Below, one piece after another: positions 23,725-25,379 of a stretch of DNA of 25,379 nucleotides. The notes below the pieces were generated by a model. The model was not told the origin of the DNA, did no database searches, and saw only the letters and a list, made by a program, of their open reading frames with translations. Each line of letters opens with the position of its first letter. Position 1 is the stretch's first letter. The position numbers were made by a program, and so were the translations under genes. Source of the stretch: Bacilli bacterium (GTDB taxonomy: Bacteria; Bacillota_I; Bacilli_A; ML615J-28; CAG-698); the NCBI GenBank assembly GCA_023228385.1, contig JALOBF010000007.1, forward strand, positions 1-25,379. The letters are read 5' to 3'.

Positions 23725-25332
23725 ATGGAATTTTTCTATATTTTAATTGGTTTTATTTTAATTTTAGGTATTATTATCGCTGTGCACGAAGGCGGTCATT
23801 ATATATTTGCGAAAAAAGCAGGTATTCTTGTTCGTGAGTTTTCGTTTGGAATGGGGCCTCAACTAATAAAAAAGAAAAAGGGTGAGACGGTCTATAGTTT
23901 ACGTGCTTTTCCGATTGGTGGATTTTGTGCGATTGCCGGTGAAGAATTCGAAGGAGATCCCTTTGCAAATATTTCACGTGTTAAACTCGATATCGAAAAA
24001 GGCGTGATTAAAGGCTTTTACCTTGATTTTGATAATCCGGAAATAAATTACCCTGAATATGTTATTGTCGGATATGATTTATATGATAAAGGTCAAACCG
24101 GCAATTTATATATGGATGTTGACGAAAACGGTAATGTCATCCGTTATCCGGTTGATCCGCAAGCGATTATTTACGAAAGAAAAACGGAAATGCAGATTGC
24201 TCCATATAACCGCACGCTTGGCGCCAAGAGTAAAAAGAAAAGAGCAATGGTTATGTTTGGCGGTCCGTTGATGAATTTTCTTCTGGCATTGGTTGTATTT
24301 TTTCTTGCCGGATTAATCCAGGGTTTTCCTGATTTTTCAACTTCAACAGTTTCATTTATTGATATGGATAAAGTTAATCCAACCCCTGCTTATGAAGCGG
24401 GTTTAAGAACTGGAGATATAATTACCAAGTTAAAAGCCGGTGATTTAATTGTTGAAATAAATGAATGGTCGGATATATCTGATTTTATGAGTAAGTATAC
24501 TACTACCGGTAAAACTGATATGATTGAAGTCAAATACAATCAAGGCGATACGCATAAGACTGTTTTTGTTAATCCGCAAATTAAAATATATAATATTGAT
24601 ACCGTTGGACAATTTACCGGACAAGGAATTAAAGTAATTAAAGTTAATAAGCATGAAAACGAGATGGCTAATAATAAAGAGCTTAATGATGGTGATATTA
24701 TTGTTGAGATAAATGGCGTAAGTTATTTAGAACTCACTAACATGTATAGAGAACTTACTGAATTTTCCGGTGAAGATCCCAAAGAAAAAATAAGTTTAAA
24801 GGTAATCAGAAACGATGAAATAAAAGATATTACGGTTAGACCTTATAGTAAAGCAATTATGGAAAAACAAATAATAGCATTGGGTGAACCGATTGTAAAA
24901 ATTGAAATTGGTATTAACCCTATTTATAAGTTTAGTTTATTAAAAAGTTTTATCTATAGCGGAGAACGGACAATTAAATCTTTTACGGCAATATATGATT
25001 CTTTTTATCTTTTGTTTAAAGATAAAACCGTTACAATTAAAGCATTTTCCGGTCCGGTTGGCATTGCCGCAATTATCGGATCAGTAATGCGTCAAGGAGT
25101 TGTTAATATTTTTGCTTTAATCGGTTTATTAAGCGTAAATGTCGGCTTGCTTAATTTATTGCCGATCCCGGCATTAGATGGAGGAAGGCTCGTGTTTTTA
25201 GGTTATGAGGCGATAACCGGCAAGAAACCGAATCAAAAAGTAGAAACCGCATTAATAACGGTAACAATGCTGTTGCTTTTAGCTTTTATGGTATTTGTAA
25301 CTTTTAATGATATTCTTGGTTTATTTAAGTAA
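23725..25332 (+). CDS. rseP: Site-2 zinc metalloprotease RseP/RasP with two PDZ-like regions
   Basis: This intramembrane protease cleaves membrane-bound anti-sigma factors, signal-peptide remnants or division proteins. Zinc ligands and the catalytic Glu are in HEGGH (H21, E22, H25) of the first membrane helix; the third ligand region is LLNLLPIPALDGG (D485). A cytosolic insertion (about 70-165) ending in QIAPYNR resembles that of Bacillus RasP. Two PDZ-like regions follow (about 200-290 and 300-390), then C-terminal membrane helices. The 535-residue length exceeds the roughly 420 of RasP, mainly through the second PDZ region. PDZ1 contains a doubled segment (GDIITKL then GDLIVEIN). GAGGTGG precedes the ATG. 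In Bacillus this gene also ends the uppS-cdsA-dxr block, before proS. Confidence 0.95.
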   Translation: MEFFYILIGFILILGIIIAVHEGGHYIFAKKAGILVREFSFGMGPQLIKKKKGETVYSLRAFPIGGFCAIAGEEFEGDPFANISRVKLDIEKGVIKGFYLDFDNPEINYPEYVIVGYDLYDKGQTGNLYMDVDENGNVIRYPVDPQAIIYERKTEMQIAPYNRTLGAKSKKKRAMVMFGGPLMNFLLALVVFFLAGLIQGFPDFSTSTVSFIDMDKVNPTPAYEAGLRTGDIITKLKAGDLIVEINEWSDISDFMSKYTTTGKTDMIEVKYNQGDTHKTVFVNPQIKIYNIDTVGQFTGQGIKVIKVNKHENEMANNKELNDGDIIVEINGVSYLELTNMYRELTEFSGEDPKEKISLKVIRNDEIKDITVRPYSKAIMEKQIIALGEPIVKIEIGINPIYKFSLLKSFIYSGERTIKSFTAIYDSFYLLFKDKTVTIKAFSGPVGIAAIIGSVMRQGVVNIFALIGLLSVNVGLLNLLPIPALDGGRLVFLGYEAITGKKPNQKVETALITVTMLLLLAFMVFVTFNDILGLFK

Positions 25333-25379
25333 TATATAAAGTAATCTAAGCCAAATTATTTTGTAATATAGTATAACAT

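Noticed and set aside
23935..24220. Cytosolic insertion of RseP considered as a novel domain
   Set aside because: A similar insertion ending in QIAPYNR is recalled from Bacillus RasP, so it is a group feature rather than a novelty.
1..25379. Possible UGA-as-tryptophan code, as in mycoplasmas
   Set aside because: Several genes end in TGA exactly at the family-typical C-terminus with the next gene starting there, and Trp residues are encoded by TGG.
1..25379. CRISPR arrays, insertion sequences, tRNA genes, integrated elements
   Set aside because: I saw no regularly spaced repeats, transposase motifs, terminal inverted repeats or cloverleaf sequences. XerC is the only recombinase and sits in its housekeeping position.

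Overview
The window reads as chromosomal backbone of a low-GC Gram-positive bacterium of the Bacilli/Mollicutes side. TGA is used as a stop (the ends of thrS, dxr and the CPBP protease), so this is not a UGA-Trp mycoplasma. The gene order follows Bacillus-type synteny: polA-mutM-coaE-dnaB-dnaI, trmFO-xerC, then rpsB-tsf-pyrH-frr-uppS-cdsA-dxr-rseP. A rubrerythrin suggests an anaerobic or microaerophilic life. UppS, a VanY-type carboxypeptidase and a LysM protein suggest a peptidoglycan wall. A wall-bearing relative of Acholeplasma, Izemoplasma or Haloplasma is my best guess; this is inference from gene content only.

Layout. 1-1308 is on the minus strand: the first codons of a gene leaving the window with a good promoter, a bidirectional terminator, a small Tyr/Pro-rich protein and a membrane-anchored M15 carboxypeptidase. 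1392-8505 is a tight plus-strand replication/repair cluster: polA, a nitroreductase, mutM, coaE, an unrecognised 122-aa protein, dnaB and dnaI. 8547-8798 carries a promoter and a threonine T-box leader controlling thrS. After thrS come three overlapping genes: an M28-type peptidase with an inserted membrane hairpin, a CPBP intramembrane protease and an eight-repeat TPR protein. A three-LysM protein without signal peptide and a terminator close this block.

13921-16642 holds trmFO, xerC and a dUTPase. From 16689 follow rpsB (structured leader, long charged C-terminal tail) and tsf, a terminator-like hairpin, then pyrH and frr. Rubrerythrin sits next as a single-gene unit with its own promoter and terminator. 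uppS, cdsA, dxr and rseP follow as a lipid-carrier, phospholipid and membrane-proteolysis operon, and the window ends 47 bases after rseP.

I found no mobile element, CRISPR array, tRNA or rRNA, and no clear new biological system. The points worth a second look are modest: possible spore-coat-like small genes, unusual residues in UppS, the RpsB tail and leader, the M28/CPBP/TPR trio, the conserved 122-aa unknown, and a doubled segment in the first PDZ domain of RseP.
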